A stretch of 64,000 nucleotides of DNA from Ilyomonas sp965199845 (GCA_965199845.1 CBDATZ010000024.1:1-64000); one strand, 5' to 3'; counted from the first letter of the stretch, positions 27,331 to 36,630 are shown. Numbers and translations: made by a program. Notes: generated by a model not told the origin, from the letters alone.

Positions 27331-28800
27331 TTATTTTTTTGCGAATTGGATCCGCGTAAAAAAGTTACCCATCTTTTTAAAGAAGCGACTGTACACTTCC
27401 CTGTTAAACAGTTCTGAATCCTTCATTGCCTTTACTGTCAAAAATACCCCGATCGGAATCAGCACCATCGTTGAAAGCCACATGCCGGCAAAGGAAGAAG
27501 TAACACCTTCTTTGGCAAACTTTTCTCCGAAGGTATTCAGCAAGTGAAACAAAACAAAGAATATAATGGCAAAGATAAGCGGTGTGCCCAAACCGCCTTT
27601 ACGAATAATGGAACCTAACGGCGCACCAATCATAAACAATACAATACAGGCAACGGATAAAGTAAATTTGCGATGCCATTCAACCCAATGCTTTCGTAGC
27701 GATGAACTCCGGTCTTTATAATCTGTTGCTATTACCTGGGAAATGTTAGAAGCCGAATTAATCTGGCTGATTGCTTTATCTATAACCGACACTTGGCTGC
27801 TGCCGTTTTTTTTGTTTTTAGCCGTATCTTTCACAGCCAGTTGCATTGCAAAAGAAGCCGGCGCCCAGGCGCTGTCTTTATATTTTATAAACGACAATGA
27901 AGGTTTCAGTTCGCGCTCTGCGCGATTGTAAAAAAACGTATTCATCTCTTCGAGCGAATCAATGGCAACATTCAATTGGCGTACACTCAGCATTTTAGGA
28001 TTGTATCTGAAAAGGCTATCTTCTGTTTCGCTTGGTTTAAAAGAAGCCAAATCGAAAAGCTTTGTGTATTCTTTAAAACCAAGCCGTATAAATTCTGTAT
28101 TCGGATTGTAACGACTTCCTCTTTCTTCGTATCGCCAGCCATTACGAAGCTTGAATTCCATAAAACGCTTATCGTTTGTAACACGCATAATGCCGCTTTC
28201 GGCAACCATCAAATTATCTTGTAAACCAAAATTGCGTTCATAAATAACAACACTATGTATCGTGCTATCGTCTTTATCTTTTTTACCCAATTTAATTACA
28301 TAACCTTCGAGCTTATCGTAAAATACACCTTCTTTAATGTCGAACGATGGCTTGGTTGCTACCATATCCCACTTTAAAGCATCGAGCTTTAAGTTAGCAT
28401 ACGGAATAATATTATTCTCAAACAAAAAAGCTACGCCGCTGATAAATATAGCTACCACAAGCAGCGGGCGCATAAAACGAAGCAAAGAAATACCGGCAGA
28501 TTTAATAGCAACCAATTCGAAGCTTTCACCAAGATTGCCAAACGTCATTATGGAAGAAAGAAGCAAAGCAAGCGGTAATGCAAGCGGAACAACGGTTGCG
28601 CCCACGGCACCAACAAGGCGCATGATAGTAAAAAAATCGAAACCTTTACCTACAATGTCATCAATATACAGCCAGAAAAACTGCATAATGAGAACAAACA
28701 AAGCAATGAGAAAAGTTGCTAAGAAAGGCCCGATAAAAGCTTTTATAATGAGGATATCAAGTTTCTTTATCAAATTATAATTCGGCGATAAGAAACACAA
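27331..28800 (-). CDS. LptF/LptG-type lipopolysaccharide export permease
   Basis: 489 residues of the YjgP/YjgQ family. Three N-terminal helices (about 17-40, 58-85, 100-122), a large periplasmic domain (about 125-385) and three C-terminal helices (about 388-475). The signatures VPLALPLALLLSSIMTFGNLGESFELVAIKSAG (split across helix 2 and its cytosolic loop) and CIVLFMIGAPLGSIIRKGG are diagnostic. With LptB it drives LPS across the envelope. A stretch about 60 residues long with low complexity (about 310-350, Lys/Asn/Ser rich) is typical of Bacteroidota versions. The start appears to be TTG at 28800; no upstream ATG exists and the next choice is TTG at 28773. Confidence 0.88.
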   Translation of the reverse strand: MCFLSPNYNLIKKLDILIIKAFIGPFLATFLIALFVLIMQFFWLYIDDIVGKGFDFFTIMRLVGAVGATVVPLALPLALLLSSIMTFGNLGESFELVAIKSAGISLLRFMRPLLVVAIFISGVAFLFENNIIPYANLKLDALKWDMVATKPSFDIKEGVFYDKLEGYVIKLGKKDKDDSTIHSVVIYERNFGLQDNLMVAESGIMRVTNDKRFMEFKLRNGWRYEERGSRYNPNTEFIRLGFKEYTKLFDLASFKPSETEDSLFRYNPKMLSVRQLNVAIDSLEEMNTFFYNRAERELKPSLSFIKYKDSAWAPASFAMQLAVKDTAKNKKNGSSQVSVIDKAISQINSASNISQVIATDYKDRSSSLRKHWVEWHRKFTLSVACIVLFMIGAPLGSIIRKGGLGTPLIFAIIFFVLFHLLNTFGEKFAKEGVTSSFAGMWLSTMVLIPIGVFLTVKAMKDSELFNREVYSRFFKKMGNFFTRIQFAKK

Positions 28801-28896
28801 AAATAAAGCTTACACATACAAAGTAAAATGTACAAGCAGGTGATAAGGCGTAATTTAACAAGCAGACCTGCTAAAAAAGATACTTATTACAAACAA

Positions 28897-29277
28897 TCAG
28901 TTGCCAAGACGATGAAATAAATCTTTTACCTGCGATTCCCAAAGCCGGCTCTGATCTTTAATATCGCCTTTTTCGGCAAAGTCTTTAATTACTAAAATCG
29001 TTTGGTTTGTAATCTCTGTTTTTTCTATACGAAATTCAAAGTATTCATCTTTCGGTGCTGTAACCCAACGATAACGGACAAATTTATCTTGTTCGTGTTC
29101 CGTTTGCTCAGCTTTTTCGGTTGAGCCGTTCCAGCTAAAAATAAAAACCTTATCACGTTCATCCACTTTATCAGCAAACCACTCGCCCAAGCCTGATGGT
29201 GTATATAAAAAATCGTACAATATCTGCGGCGAACATCTAACCGGATATTCCAAAGTAAACAATTGTTTTTTCGCCAT
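28897..29277 (-). CDS. START-like (SRPBCC) domain protein
   Basis: 126 residues. An AHSA1/START-like ligand-binding fold: opens with FTLEYPVRCSPQILYDFLYTPSGLGEWFADKV, has the central RYRWVTAPKDEYFEFRIE beta stretch, and ends with a long C-terminal helix (SRLWESQVKDLFHRLGN). The family is common and of unknown ligand in Bacteroidota. Cytosolic. It is 96 bp upstream of the LptF/G-type gene on the same strand and may form the start of that unit. Confidence 0.82.
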   Translation of the reverse strand: MAKKQLFTLEYPVRCSPQILYDFLYTPSGLGEWFADKVDERDKVFIFSWNGSTEKAEQTEHEQDKFVRYRWVTAPKDEYFEFRIEKTEITNQTILVIKDFAEKGDIKDQSRLWESQVKDLFHRLGN

Positions 29278-29387
29278 TACCGTTTCGTTAAAATCATGAA
29301 GGGTGCAATAGTATTAAATAAATGAATCTGCTGGAAATAAATTTTACTTTATCAGTAATGCCTGTGTAAAATTAAATGATTATGAAA

Positions 29388-29765
29388 CTAAGTATTGGCT
29401 ACCACATCTTTTCCAAACGGCGCTAACGACAAAGCCGCCAGTTCAAAATGCTTGCGTGCAAAAGGAATTCCGATGATGGTTATAAAGAGAAGAGAGCCAA
29501 AAATGATATGAATAAATGCGGTATATAAACCGCCGGAAAATATCCAGATGATATTAAATAAAGTAGATAAACAGCCGTTGCTGCCGGGAACCGAAACCAC
29601 GGTTCTTCCAAACGGAAGAAGCACATAACCTGCAATTTTAAAACACTGAAAACCAAAAGGAATCCCGATAATCGTAAGACAAAAAAGCAACCCGGCAACC
29701 ACATAGCCAAGCGCCGACAAAAAGCCGCCGAAAATGAGCCATATCAGATTGCCGAGCAGATTCAT
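29388..29765 (-). CDS. YccF domain membrane protein
   Basis: 125 residues with two copies of the YccF repeat, each with a hydrophobic helix followed by GIPF (LTIIGIPFGFQCFKIA and ITIIGIPFARKHFELA). This doubling with NLIWLIFGG and FNIIWIFSGG openings is the family hallmark. An inner-membrane protein of about 120-150 residues in most bacteria; function unknown. Normal length. Confidence 0.88.
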   Translation of the reverse strand: MNLLGNLIWLIFGGFLSALGYVVAGLLFCLTIIGIPFGFQCFKIAGYVLLPFGRTVVSVPGSNGCLSTLFNIIWIFSGGLYTAFIHIIFGSLLFITIIGIPFARKHFELAALSLAPFGKDVVANT

Positions 29766-29900
29766 AGTTGTTGATTTATTGTATTAGCTGGTAAATGTAT
29801 TAAGTGCAAATTGTATTAGGTAATATGTATTAAGTATTTTGATTTTTCATGCCTTACTACTTAATACAGACTACGTAATACAATACTTTAATACAATCAC
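29766..29900. repeat. AT-rich TATTAAGTA/TACTTAATA spacer
   Basis: 135 bp with many copies of GTATTA, TAAGTA, TACTTAATAC and TTAATACA, partly in inverted arrangement. Similar TAGTAAG/CTTACTA strings occur at 15527-15552 and 19228-19250. Low-complexity spacer rather than a defined element. Confidence 0.4.
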
Positions 29901-31619
29901 TTACAATTTATCCATTTCTTCGTTTACAAATTCCATTAGTGATTTGATATAAGCTGGTGAGAGATTAAATTCTAAACCAGCTGCTTCGTAAAGCTGAGGC
30001 AACGTTTTTGTGCCGCCGAGGCTTAACGCATTTACATAGTTCTGCAAAGCTTGTTCACGATTTTGTATGTATTGTTTCCACAAACCGATGGCGCCCAATT
30101 GAGCAATGCCGTATTCAATATAATAAAATGGAACTTCAAACAGGTGCAACTGGCGCTGCCAGCTATTTTGGCGATACTTCTCCAACCCTGAAAAGTCAAC
30201 TGTAGCCGTAGAAAATTCGTTTAGAATATTCATCCATGCATCCGTTCTTTCCGCAACGGTATGGTTTGAATGTTCGTAAATCCAATGCTGAAATTTATCT
30301 ATCGTTGCAATCCAGGGAAAGATGGTAATTACGCGTTCTAACTGGTGTTCTTTTGCGCGCTTCAAATCTTCTTTATTATCAAAAAAAGTATCCCAGTGAT
30401 TCATGGTAAATAATTCCATGCTCATGCTGGCAACTTCTGCAATTTCCATGGGATATTCTTTAAAAGCGCTCAACTCTAAATTATGCGCCAGGAAAGAATG
30501 AACCGCATGTCCGCCTTCATGAACCATGGTTGTTACATCGCCCATTTGCCCGGCTGCATTCATAAAAATAAACGGCGCGCCACTTTCGGCTAACGGACAA
30601 TTATAACCGCCCGGCGCTTTGCCTTTGCGACTTTCCAAATCGAGATGACCAAGTGCATTCATCTTCTTTAAACAATCGGCAAAGAAGGGATTGAGCGCCG
30701 TAAAACATTCTTCCGTTTTATCAAGCAACTCTTTTCCACCTTCAAAAGGATGCAGCGGCTTTACACCTTCGGGTTCAGCTTCCGTATCCCACGGGCGAAG
30801 CGTATCAACGCCTAATTTTTCTTTTTTATTTTTGTTGATTTGTGCAACCAGCGGCAACACATGCAGCTTCACAGCTTCGTGAAACTGGAAGCAATCTTCC
30901 TTTGTATAATCAAATCTGCCAAGTTCGGCAAACTTGTAATCGCGATAGTTGGCAAAGCCGGCATTCTTCGCCACTTCATCGCGCTTTTCAACAAGCTTCG
31001 TATAAAGTTCGTCCAGTTTATCTTTGTCTTGCAGTCTTCTCTCCTGTATCTTTCTGTACACTTCTTCGCGAAGTGAACGATCATGACTTTCTAAAAATTT
31101 AGCTGCTTGCTGCAAGGTATATTCCTGACCTTTTACTTCGATCGTCATCGCGCCGGTGATAACACCAAATTGTTGTTGCATCACGCTAAGTTCTGCCTGC
31201 AAAGGAATATTTGCTTCGCGAAAAAGCTCAATACTCTTGCGAACATTACGCAGGTAAGTAAAATATTTTTGCTGGTCGAGGTGCTGCGTAAATGGCGAAG
31301 CCACCAGCTTTTTATTTAACGCATCGGCATACGGCTGCAGCTTTGGCTGAATCTCCATACAGAAGAAAGTGAATGATTCTTCCAGCGATTTATCGGTTGT
31401 ATCGCAAGTCATTTTAATCTGCCGCCAGCAGGCATCTTCGCTTACTACAGCTTCCAATTCACTTATATCGTGAAGCCAGTCTTCCAATGCTTCGCGGCTA
31501 TCTATATTTCGGTCTGATAATTCTTTGAAATACGGCTCTAAAGCTTCCCATGTCGTTAACTTAAAATTTTCGGGAAGATAGTGCCGTGGCAATTTTTTTA
31601 TATCTGCGTTCAATTGCAT
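29901..31619 (-). CDS. M3 family oligoendopeptidase
   Basis: 572 residues from the ATG at 31619 (MQLNADIKK); a 15-codon upstream extension lacks support. A zinc metallopeptidase of the PepF/M3 type: HEGGH near residues 367-371 supplies two ligands and the catalytic Glu, and the downstream MEIAEVASMSMELF gives the third ligand. The N-terminal half is helical. It cleaves short peptides inside the cytosol. No signal peptide. Normal length, monocistronic. Confidence 0.92.
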   Translation of the reverse strand: MQLNADIKKLPRHYLPENFKLTTWEALEPYFKELSDRNIDSREALEDWLHDISELEAVVSEDACWRQIKMTCDTTDKSLEESFTFFCMEIQPKLQPYADALNKKLVASPFTQHLDQQKYFTYLRNVRKSIELFREANIPLQAELSVMQQQFGVITGAMTIEVKGQEYTLQQAAKFLESHDRSLREEVYRKIQERRLQDKDKLDELYTKLVEKRDEVAKNAGFANYRDYKFAELGRFDYTKEDCFQFHEAVKLHVLPLVAQINKNKKEKLGVDTLRPWDTEAEPEGVKPLHPFEGGKELLDKTEECFTALNPFFADCLKKMNALGHLDLESRKGKAPGGYNCPLAESGAPFIFMNAAGQMGDVTTMVHEGGHAVHSFLAHNLELSAFKEYPMEIAEVASMSMELFTMNHWDTFFDNKEDLKRAKEHQLERVITIFPWIATIDKFQHWIYEHSNHTVAERTDAWMNILNEFSTATVDFSGLEKYRQNSWQRQLHLFEVPFYYIEYGIAQLGAIGLWKQYIQNREQALQNYVNALSLGGTKTLPQLYEAAGLEFNLSPAYIKSLMEFVNEEMDKL

Positions 31620-31751
31620 TATTTGTGTGTTTAAAAAAGCAAAAAGTAAAGGAACTAGAAACAAGGTTCAAGATTCAAAGAACAAAATACAAGGCATTAT
31701 TTCTTGTCTCTTGATACTTGAGTCTTGTATCTTAAACTTTTTTCCTTTTAT

Positions 31752-32195
31752 TTATGCTTCATCAGAATTCTGAACCGGATCGGTTACTTCATCTTCACCT
31801 TCCACTTCTTCGCTTCTCACTTTTATTTCGATATTGTTCTTCTGCAAAACAGAAAACCACTTCACCATTTTCTTCATATCACTGGTATATACACGATCGA
31901 AATCCATTTCCGGATATACCTTTTCAAAATAAGATTTTACGGCTTTGACATCTTTGTCTGAAGGCAATGGCTCGCTGCTTTCCTGCATAGCTTTAAACAC
32001 ATCAACCAGGTTTACATTATCGCGCTCGGTGTACACTTCGATACTTTCCAAGTGCGAAAAATTATGAACACGCGAAGACACAAATTTTGTAGTCTGATCA
32101 TCAAGCGAACGTACAATTGCGCCGTCTGTTTTGCTTCCAACCAACTCATACAATCCGCTTAAGCCGGTTACTGATATAATTTTACTATATTCCAT
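31752..32195 (-). CDS. DUF5606 family protein
   Basis: 147 residues. It begins MEYSKIISVTGLSGLYELVG and continues with GAIVRSLDDQTTKFVSSR and a C-terminal helical half (VDVFKAMQ, AVKSYFEKVYPEMDFDRVY), which matches DUF5606 of Bacteroidota. The end is an acidic tail (VEGEDEVTDPVQ). Cytosolic, function unknown. It stands alone between the peptidase and the ferritin-like genes. Confidence 0.85.
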   Translation of the reverse strand: MEYSKIISVTGLSGLYELVGSKTDGAIVRSLDDQTTKFVSSRVHNFSHLESIEVYTERDNVNLVDVFKAMQESSEPLPSDKDVKAVKSYFEKVYPEMDFDRVYTSDMKKMVKWFSVLQKNNIEIKVRSEEVEGEDEVTDPVQNSDEA

Positions 32196-32492
32196 TTATT
32201 AATTTTTTATAAAGTAGTGCAAAATAAGAACACTACAGAGAATAGGAAGCAGAGTCTTGGTTAAAATTTTTCTTTACTATCCATTACGCGCTGATTTTGA
32301 TAAATTTTTATATTGTGTGAGACTGATTCTTAGGTTTACTATTGTTGCAAAATCTGCGAGAGCAGCTATGTTGGAAACTCTGGTACGCTTTGTTAAATCA
32401 CAAAGACATAAAGAAGATAAAATTTCATAAACAAATGAAACGATTTCTTCTTTTTTACTCATGGGGAAAGATTGGGATAAGGACACAAAAAA

Positions 32493-32514
32493 GGGGCGCT
32501 TAGACAAGCACCCC
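32493..32514 (-). terminator. Rho-independent terminator of the ferritin-like pair
   Basis: Stem GGGGCGCTT/AAGCACCCC (one mismatch) with a 4-nt loop. On the minus strand a run of six T follows. It lies 27 bp past the stop of the gene at 32541. Confidence 0.75.
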
Positions 32515-32540
32515 GACGTACTATTAACTGAAAATTTGAG

Positions 32541-33374
32541 TTACACAATAAAAGGATCTACAATGGCTAACACCTGGTCCATCGTTAAGATTTCATCGAA
32601 AGCTTCGGTGGCATCTTCAAAACAAATATCATAGCCATTAATACCTACGATTTCTACGCCCAATTGGTTTGTATTATCCTCACCATTATAACTTGCCTGT
32701 ACGGCAGAACCGATTCCGGCAGTAGAATTTCCCGTAATCCATGGACGAATGGTTTCATCCATTGCCCGCATACTTCTTATTTCTCTGATGTGAGAAGCAT
32801 GACGCGCTTCCACAGAATGAATTCGTAAAGCAGCGGTAAGGATGGCATTGTTAGACATCAGATTACCAGCTTGCCCTTTATAAGCACGCACACCGGTATC
32901 TTCAAATGTTTGCGAAACCGCTAAGAATGTATCGTAATCGGAAAACACAGTTGGAAAAGTGCCGCCTGCTGTAAAGTCAAATGATGGTTTCTTTACCGGT
33001 TTTGCACCCAAAGCCGTAATGGTGGTTCGTAAAAAATCTACGTGTTCATATTCATGCTGAAAAATCAGATCAAAACCCTGCCGGTCTGTACCCAAAGGAA
33101 TGAGACGTTTGGTTTTGGTTGCTTGCCTGTAAAATTCAGATTCAAGATATTCGAGTGTCAGCGCAAAATTTAATACCTCTACAATAGAAGGCATGGTTGT
33201 GCTACCGGCGTACGCTTTTTTAAACATGCCGCCAAGCATCAGCGGAACAGCAGTTAAAGCAATACGTCCACCTACTTTGGCAAATTGTTTTACCGTATTG
33301 CGGCGCGAATCTAAACGATCGTAAACTTCAGGATCAACCTGTTCTATATGTGTTATTATTTGATTGAGATTCAT
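32541..33374 (-). CDS. Ferritin-like domain protein
   Basis: 277 residues. The family Ferritin_2 style fold is marked by four helices: IVEVLNFALTLEYLESEFYRQA (Glu ligand), FDLIFQHEYEHVDFLRTT, FEDTGVRAYKG and LRIHSVEARHASHIREIR (Glu/His ligands). A hydrophobic segment near 35-50 (GGRIALTAVPLMLGGMF) precedes the domain and may be an export signal, but it lacks a twin Arg. The likely activity is iron binding or oxidation, or a stress role, outside the cytosol. It follows the Tat-type paralog at 33386 by 11 bp, forming an operon of two related proteins. A distinctive feature is a C-terminal ending in DEILTMDQVLAIVDPFIV. Confidence 0.82.
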   Translation of the reverse strand: MNLNQIITHIEQVDPEVYDRLDSRRNTVKQFAKVGGRIALTAVPLMLGGMFKKAYAGSTTMPSIVEVLNFALTLEYLESEFYRQATKTKRLIPLGTDRQGFDLIFQHEYEHVDFLRTTITALGAKPVKKPSFDFTAGGTFPTVFSDYDTFLAVSQTFEDTGVRAYKGQAGNLMSNNAILTAALRIHSVEARHASHIREIRSMRAMDETIRPWITGNSTAGIGSAVQASYNGEDNTNQLGVEIVGINGYDICFEDATEAFDEILTMDQVLAIVDPFIV

Positions 33375-33385
33375 AAGTAAATTTT

Positions 33386-34141
33386 TTATTGATGATTATA
33401 CCAAGGCGCTTTTGTTGTATTTAATGTTACAGGCAGAAAAGGAATAACGGCTTTAATAACGGTTTCGGGATGATTTACTAAGTCTAACCCGTCGCTGTTT
33501 ATAATAGTATTGTCTGCAAAAGAATTATAAACAAGTAAGTCTCTTATATAAGCTGCATGGCGCGCTTCTACAGAAACAATTTTACCGGCAACAGTAAGGT
33601 AATCCGGGTTTTTTATGTATTTACCCGCGCCATTATAAGCCGATACACCAAGGTCTTCAAACGTGCGTGCTGTGCCTAATACACTTGCGCGGCTGGTAAA
33701 ATCAACTGAGCTCAGATTAAATTTAATTTCAGGAATCGCGTATTTGCCCAAAGCTGTTTTGAAAAACTCACGATGTGCAATTTCATGGTCGCGAATTTGC
33801 GCCAGTCTTAATTTTTCCCACTCAGAAGCGTCGCTGTAATAACTGGCGGTTGCCATAATATAAAATTGCGCTTCCAGTTGTTCCAGCAGGTAAGCATAAT
33901 TCAATACAGCATAATCGCTGTTGCCCATAAATAAGCCACCTGCAGTCAGGCTGTTTGAGCCATCACTTAAAGAAGATAAGGTAGCATCATCGCTGGCTGT
34001 GAGCGACTTGGTACAAGAAACTGCGACGGCTGAAATAGCTGCCGCACCAAACATTTTAGTTAAGAAATTTCTTCGCGGTAAATTGGTGACAGAAGAAGGA
34101 TTTTCTTCCTTCTCGTCAGACATGTGTTTCATTTGAAGCAT
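33386..34141 (-). CDS. Ferritin-like lipoprotein with twin-arginine signal
   Basis: 251 residues, paralogous to the downstream gene. N-terminal Tat motif LPRRNFLTK, hydrophobic core (GAAAISAVAV) and a lipobox-like SC, so probably a Tat-exported lipoprotein. The four-helix ferritin-like domain has YLLEQLEAQFYIMA, IRDHEIAHREFFKTAL, FEDLGVSAYNG and KIVSVEARHAAYIRDL with the Glu/His positions for a di-metal site. Three in-frame ATGs (34141, 34132, 34123) are possible starts. The pair should bind or oxidise metal in the envelope, close to the exported superoxide dismutase 6 kb away. This link is inference. Confidence 0.83.
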   Translation of the reverse strand: MLQMKHMSDEKEENPSSVTNLPRRNFLTKMFGAAAISAVAVSCTKSLTASDDATLSSLSDGSNSLTAGGLFMGNSDYAVLNYAYLLEQLEAQFYIMATASYYSDASEWEKLRLAQIRDHEIAHREFFKTALGKYAIPEIKFNLSSVDFTSRASVLGTARTFEDLGVSAYNGAGKYIKNPDYLTVAGKIVSVEARHAAYIRDLLVYNSFADNTIINSDGLDLVNHPETVIKAVIPFLPVTLNTTKAPWYNHQ

Positions 34142-34465
34142 ACGTTAGATTTTATTGTGGATAATGTAGCTATACGGAATCAAGCGTAGAAAGAGTTTTG
34201 GTTTCCAAAAAAAAGTTAAAATAAAGTTTCGGTTTAAAAATGAATATCTATACAGGCTGAGCGATTTGCCAATAATTTAAAAAACTTGTCACGAAACAAA
34301 GTGCTGCACAAGAAATCTCTATCCTTAGATTTTTAGCTTAAAACTAATCCAAACAAAAGTTCAATTGAATTATAAAAAGATGACAGCGCAAGCCATTTTC
34401 TGATCTTCTTTTTAACTAAACCGTTTTTTACAAATGATAATTAAAGTGTGATTTACTTTTGAGGT
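34142..34465. other. Divergent promoter region between ferritin-like genes and mnmE
   Basis: 324 bp AT-rich region. TACTTTTG (34454-34461) lies 4 nt before the mnmE ATG and resembles a -7 element, but no matching TTTG sits 19 bp upstream. No gene, RNA or repeat recognised. Confidence 0.4.
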
Positions 34466-35845
34466 ATGTTAGGTAAATTAATAGGCTGGAATGATACGAT
34501 TGCTGCTTTGTCTACGCCGCAGGGAACAGGTGCTATTGGCGTAATACGCGTGAGTGGTAATAAAGCCATTGAGATTACTGATAACCTGTTTCCTTCAAAA
34601 GATTTGTTTCTTCAGCCATCGCATACATTACATGTTGGCTCGCTGATTTATAAAGGTGTAAAGCTCGATGAAGTAGTGATTGGTTTATACAAAGCGCCGG
34701 CTTCTTATACAGGCGAAGATGTGGTAGAAATATCCTGTCATGGTTCTCATTTTATACAAGATAATATTTTGTCTGTTTTGGCTGAACTTGGTGCAAGACC
34801 GGCAAAAGCAGGTGAGTTTACACAGCGTGCTTTTCTGAATAAAAAAATGAACCTGTTGCAGGCAGAAGCGGTTGCCGATTTAATTGCCAGTAACACAGAA
34901 GCCAGTCGCAGAACGGCTTTGCAAAATATGCGTGGCGGCTTTACAGAAGTCTTGCGGCAGATACGTGAAGAGTTGCTCTCTTTTTCGTCTTTAATAGAAT
35001 TGGAACTTGATTTTGCAGAAGAAGATGTTGAGTTTGCAGACCGCAGCAAACTGATGGCTGTATTGAACGATGCCGAAATAAAAGTGAAGAGCTTACTGCA
35101 ATCTTTTGTGTTGGGAAATGTAATAAAAAAAGGTGTTCAGGTTGCAATAATCGGCAAACCAAATGCAGGTAAAAGTACGTTGCTGAATGCTTTATTGAAT
35201 GAGGAGCGCGCCATTGTGAGTGAGGTTGCGGGAACCACAAGAGATACGATTGAAGAAACTTTAAACATCAATGGTATTTTATTCCGGTTGATTGATACAG
35301 CAGGCATTCATGACAGGCGAAGCGATGTGATTGAAAATATGGGTATGCAGCGTAGTCTTGAAAAAATGCGTAGCGCTGACATTGTATTGTACTTGTTTGA
35401 TGTAACTGAAATGAATGCTTATGATCTGATAAAAACGATACAGGAGATTGAACAAAAAAACATCAAAGTTTTAGCAGTGGGAAATAAAGCGGATAATGAT
35501 TTTATTGATGAAGCTGCGTTCGCACAGATTAATAATATCGTTTTTATTTCTGCTCTATTGAAACAGAATATAGACGTATTAAAAGATAAACTGTATGCCT
35601 CTGTAATCAGTAATCAAATAGCTATGCCGGATGTGATTATTACAAACACCAGACATGTGGAAGCTCTTCAAAAAGTTTTGCAATCTGTTCAATTTATTAA
35701 AGAAGGTTTTGTAAACCAAACACCTTTGGATTTAATATCTTCCGACATCAGAACCTGCCTGTTTTATATTGGTGAAATTACAGGCGAAGTAACCAATGAA
35801 GATCAGCTTGATTTTATATTTAGTAAGTTTTGTATCGGAAAGTAA
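34466..35845 (+). CDS. mnmE: tRNA uridine-5-carboxymethylaminomethyl modification GTPase
   Basis: 459 residues. N-terminal tetrahydrofolate-binding domain (about 1-118), a helical domain (120-215), and the G domain with G1 GKPNAGKST (230-238), switch TTRDTIEE, G3 DTAGIHD and G4 GNKADN. The C-terminal motif FCIGK with Cys456 is intact. With MnmG it modifies the wobble uridine in tRNAs. The last codons and the stop codon overlap a 19-bp sequence that is repeated at 53533, suggesting an integration site. The mnmE 3' end is a known target: Salmonella genomic island 1 integrates at the same place. Confidence 0.97.
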   Translation: MLGKLIGWNDTIAALSTPQGTGAIGVIRVSGNKAIEITDNLFPSKDLFLQPSHTLHVGSLIYKGVKLDEVVIGLYKAPASYTGEDVVEISCHGSHFIQDNILSVLAELGARPAKAGEFTQRAFLNKKMNLLQAEAVADLIASNTEASRRTALQNMRGGFTEVLRQIREELLSFSSLIELELDFAEEDVEFADRSKLMAVLNDAEIKVKSLLQSFVLGNVIKKGVQVAIIGKPNAGKSTLLNALLNEERAIVSEVAGTTRDTIEETLNINGILFRLIDTAGIHDRRSDVIENMGMQRSLEKMRSADIVLYLFDVTEMNAYDLIKTIQEIEQKNIKVLAVGNKADNDFIDEAAFAQINNIVFISALLKQNIDVLKDKLYASVISNQIAMPDVIITNTRHVEALQKVLQSVQFIKEGFVNQTPLDLISSDIRTCLFYIGEITGEVTNEDQLDFIFSKFCIGK

Positions 35846-35849
35846 ACAA
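35831..35849 (+). other. attL-like core at the mnmE 3' end
   Basis: TGTATCGGAAAGTAAACAA covers the last five mnmE codons and its stop. The identical 19 bp recur at 53533-53551. The position is equivalent to the attB of Salmonella genomic island 1, which codes for the same CIGK-stop peptide end. Confidence 0.75.
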
Positions 35850-36150
35850 TACACTATTTCTGCACTATTTGCAGGGTTTACATTCTCTATTAGCGGATTA
35901 TTCTTGCCGATTCTTGCCTTTCTTTGCCTTTAGTAGCCGTTTCATTGTGACGATTCCGGTTACTATGTTTATTTGTAACCCTTTTGAAATGTAGAGGTGA
36001 AATTATGGTCAACAATGATACAGTACGATACACAATGATACGATAGTTAACAGGTTTTAATGATAGTGCAGTAACGGAACTGAAAAGTAAACGACTCAAT
36101 GCTTTGCCTGTTTTCTTTAATAAACATTTGATACTTCTTGTCTGATAGAA
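35850..36150. other. Left end of the mnmE island
   Basis: About 300 bp without a convincing gene. There are local repeats (ACTATTTCTGCACTATTTGC; ACAATGATACAGTACGATACACAATGATACGATAG). No integrase reading frame is visible, although an integrase gene is common at this position in islands of this kind. Confidence 0.4.
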
Positions 36151-36630
36151 TCAGAAAATCAACCCTTCATCAGCCATTGATAAGAACATGTCCTCGCTGA
36201 TAATCAAATGATCTAACAATGTAACATCGATTAGTTCCAATGCTTTCTTGACTTTATGTGTTATATCTATATCCTGAGTACTTGGCTTTACACTACCGGA
36301 TGGATGATTGTGTGCTATGATAACACAGCTTGCCATAGAATGAAGTGCCAAGCTGACAAGCAGCTTTATATCAACCGTACAACTATTCATATTACCTGAC
36401 GTAATTAAACGATAACCAATCAGCTTATGATTCCTGTTTAAATAAAACGCCATCAGTTATTCTTGCAAATTTATCAGTTCGCTACTCCAGACATTTTTCA
36501 CTACTTCATAAGCTTCATTACTTGTACAAATTTTTGTATTATTCATTATGCGGCTGTTATAAGACACCGATATACAGGCAGCCGTCCAATCACCCTTTAA
36601 AGATTGAAGAAACCTTTTCTTTGCTGCCAT
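36151..36630 (-). pseudogene. RadC-like JAB domain protein with in-frame stop
   Basis: Starts at ATG 36630 and reads about 57 codons (AACISVSYNSRIM, NEAYEVVKNVW) to an in-frame TAA at 36457-36459. The same frame then carries a JAB domain with HNHPSG and KPSTQDIDITHKVKKALELID, where the His and Asp bind zinc, and ends in ADEGLIF. Without the stop the protein would be about 159 residues, the size of short RadC-like proteins found on Bacteroidota islands and plasmids, which are dispensable for DNA repair. A single substitution (GAA to TAA) would explain the break. The JAB half could be translated separately from the ATG at 36453. Confidence 0.8.

Noticed and set aside
32277..32507. 76-codon ORF on the minus strand downstream of the ferritin-like pair
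   Set aside because: Its start lies in the T run of the terminator at 32493-32514, it has no family resemblance, and it resembles low-complexity intergenic sequence.
34466..35845. Possible damage of mnmE by the island insertion
   Set aside because: The reading frame and the essential CIGK end are complete; the att core restores the original stop codon.
35890..36099. 69-codon ORF at the left end of the island as a possible integrase end
   Set aside because: No tyrosine or serine recombinase motif could be seen in it or in the other frames.
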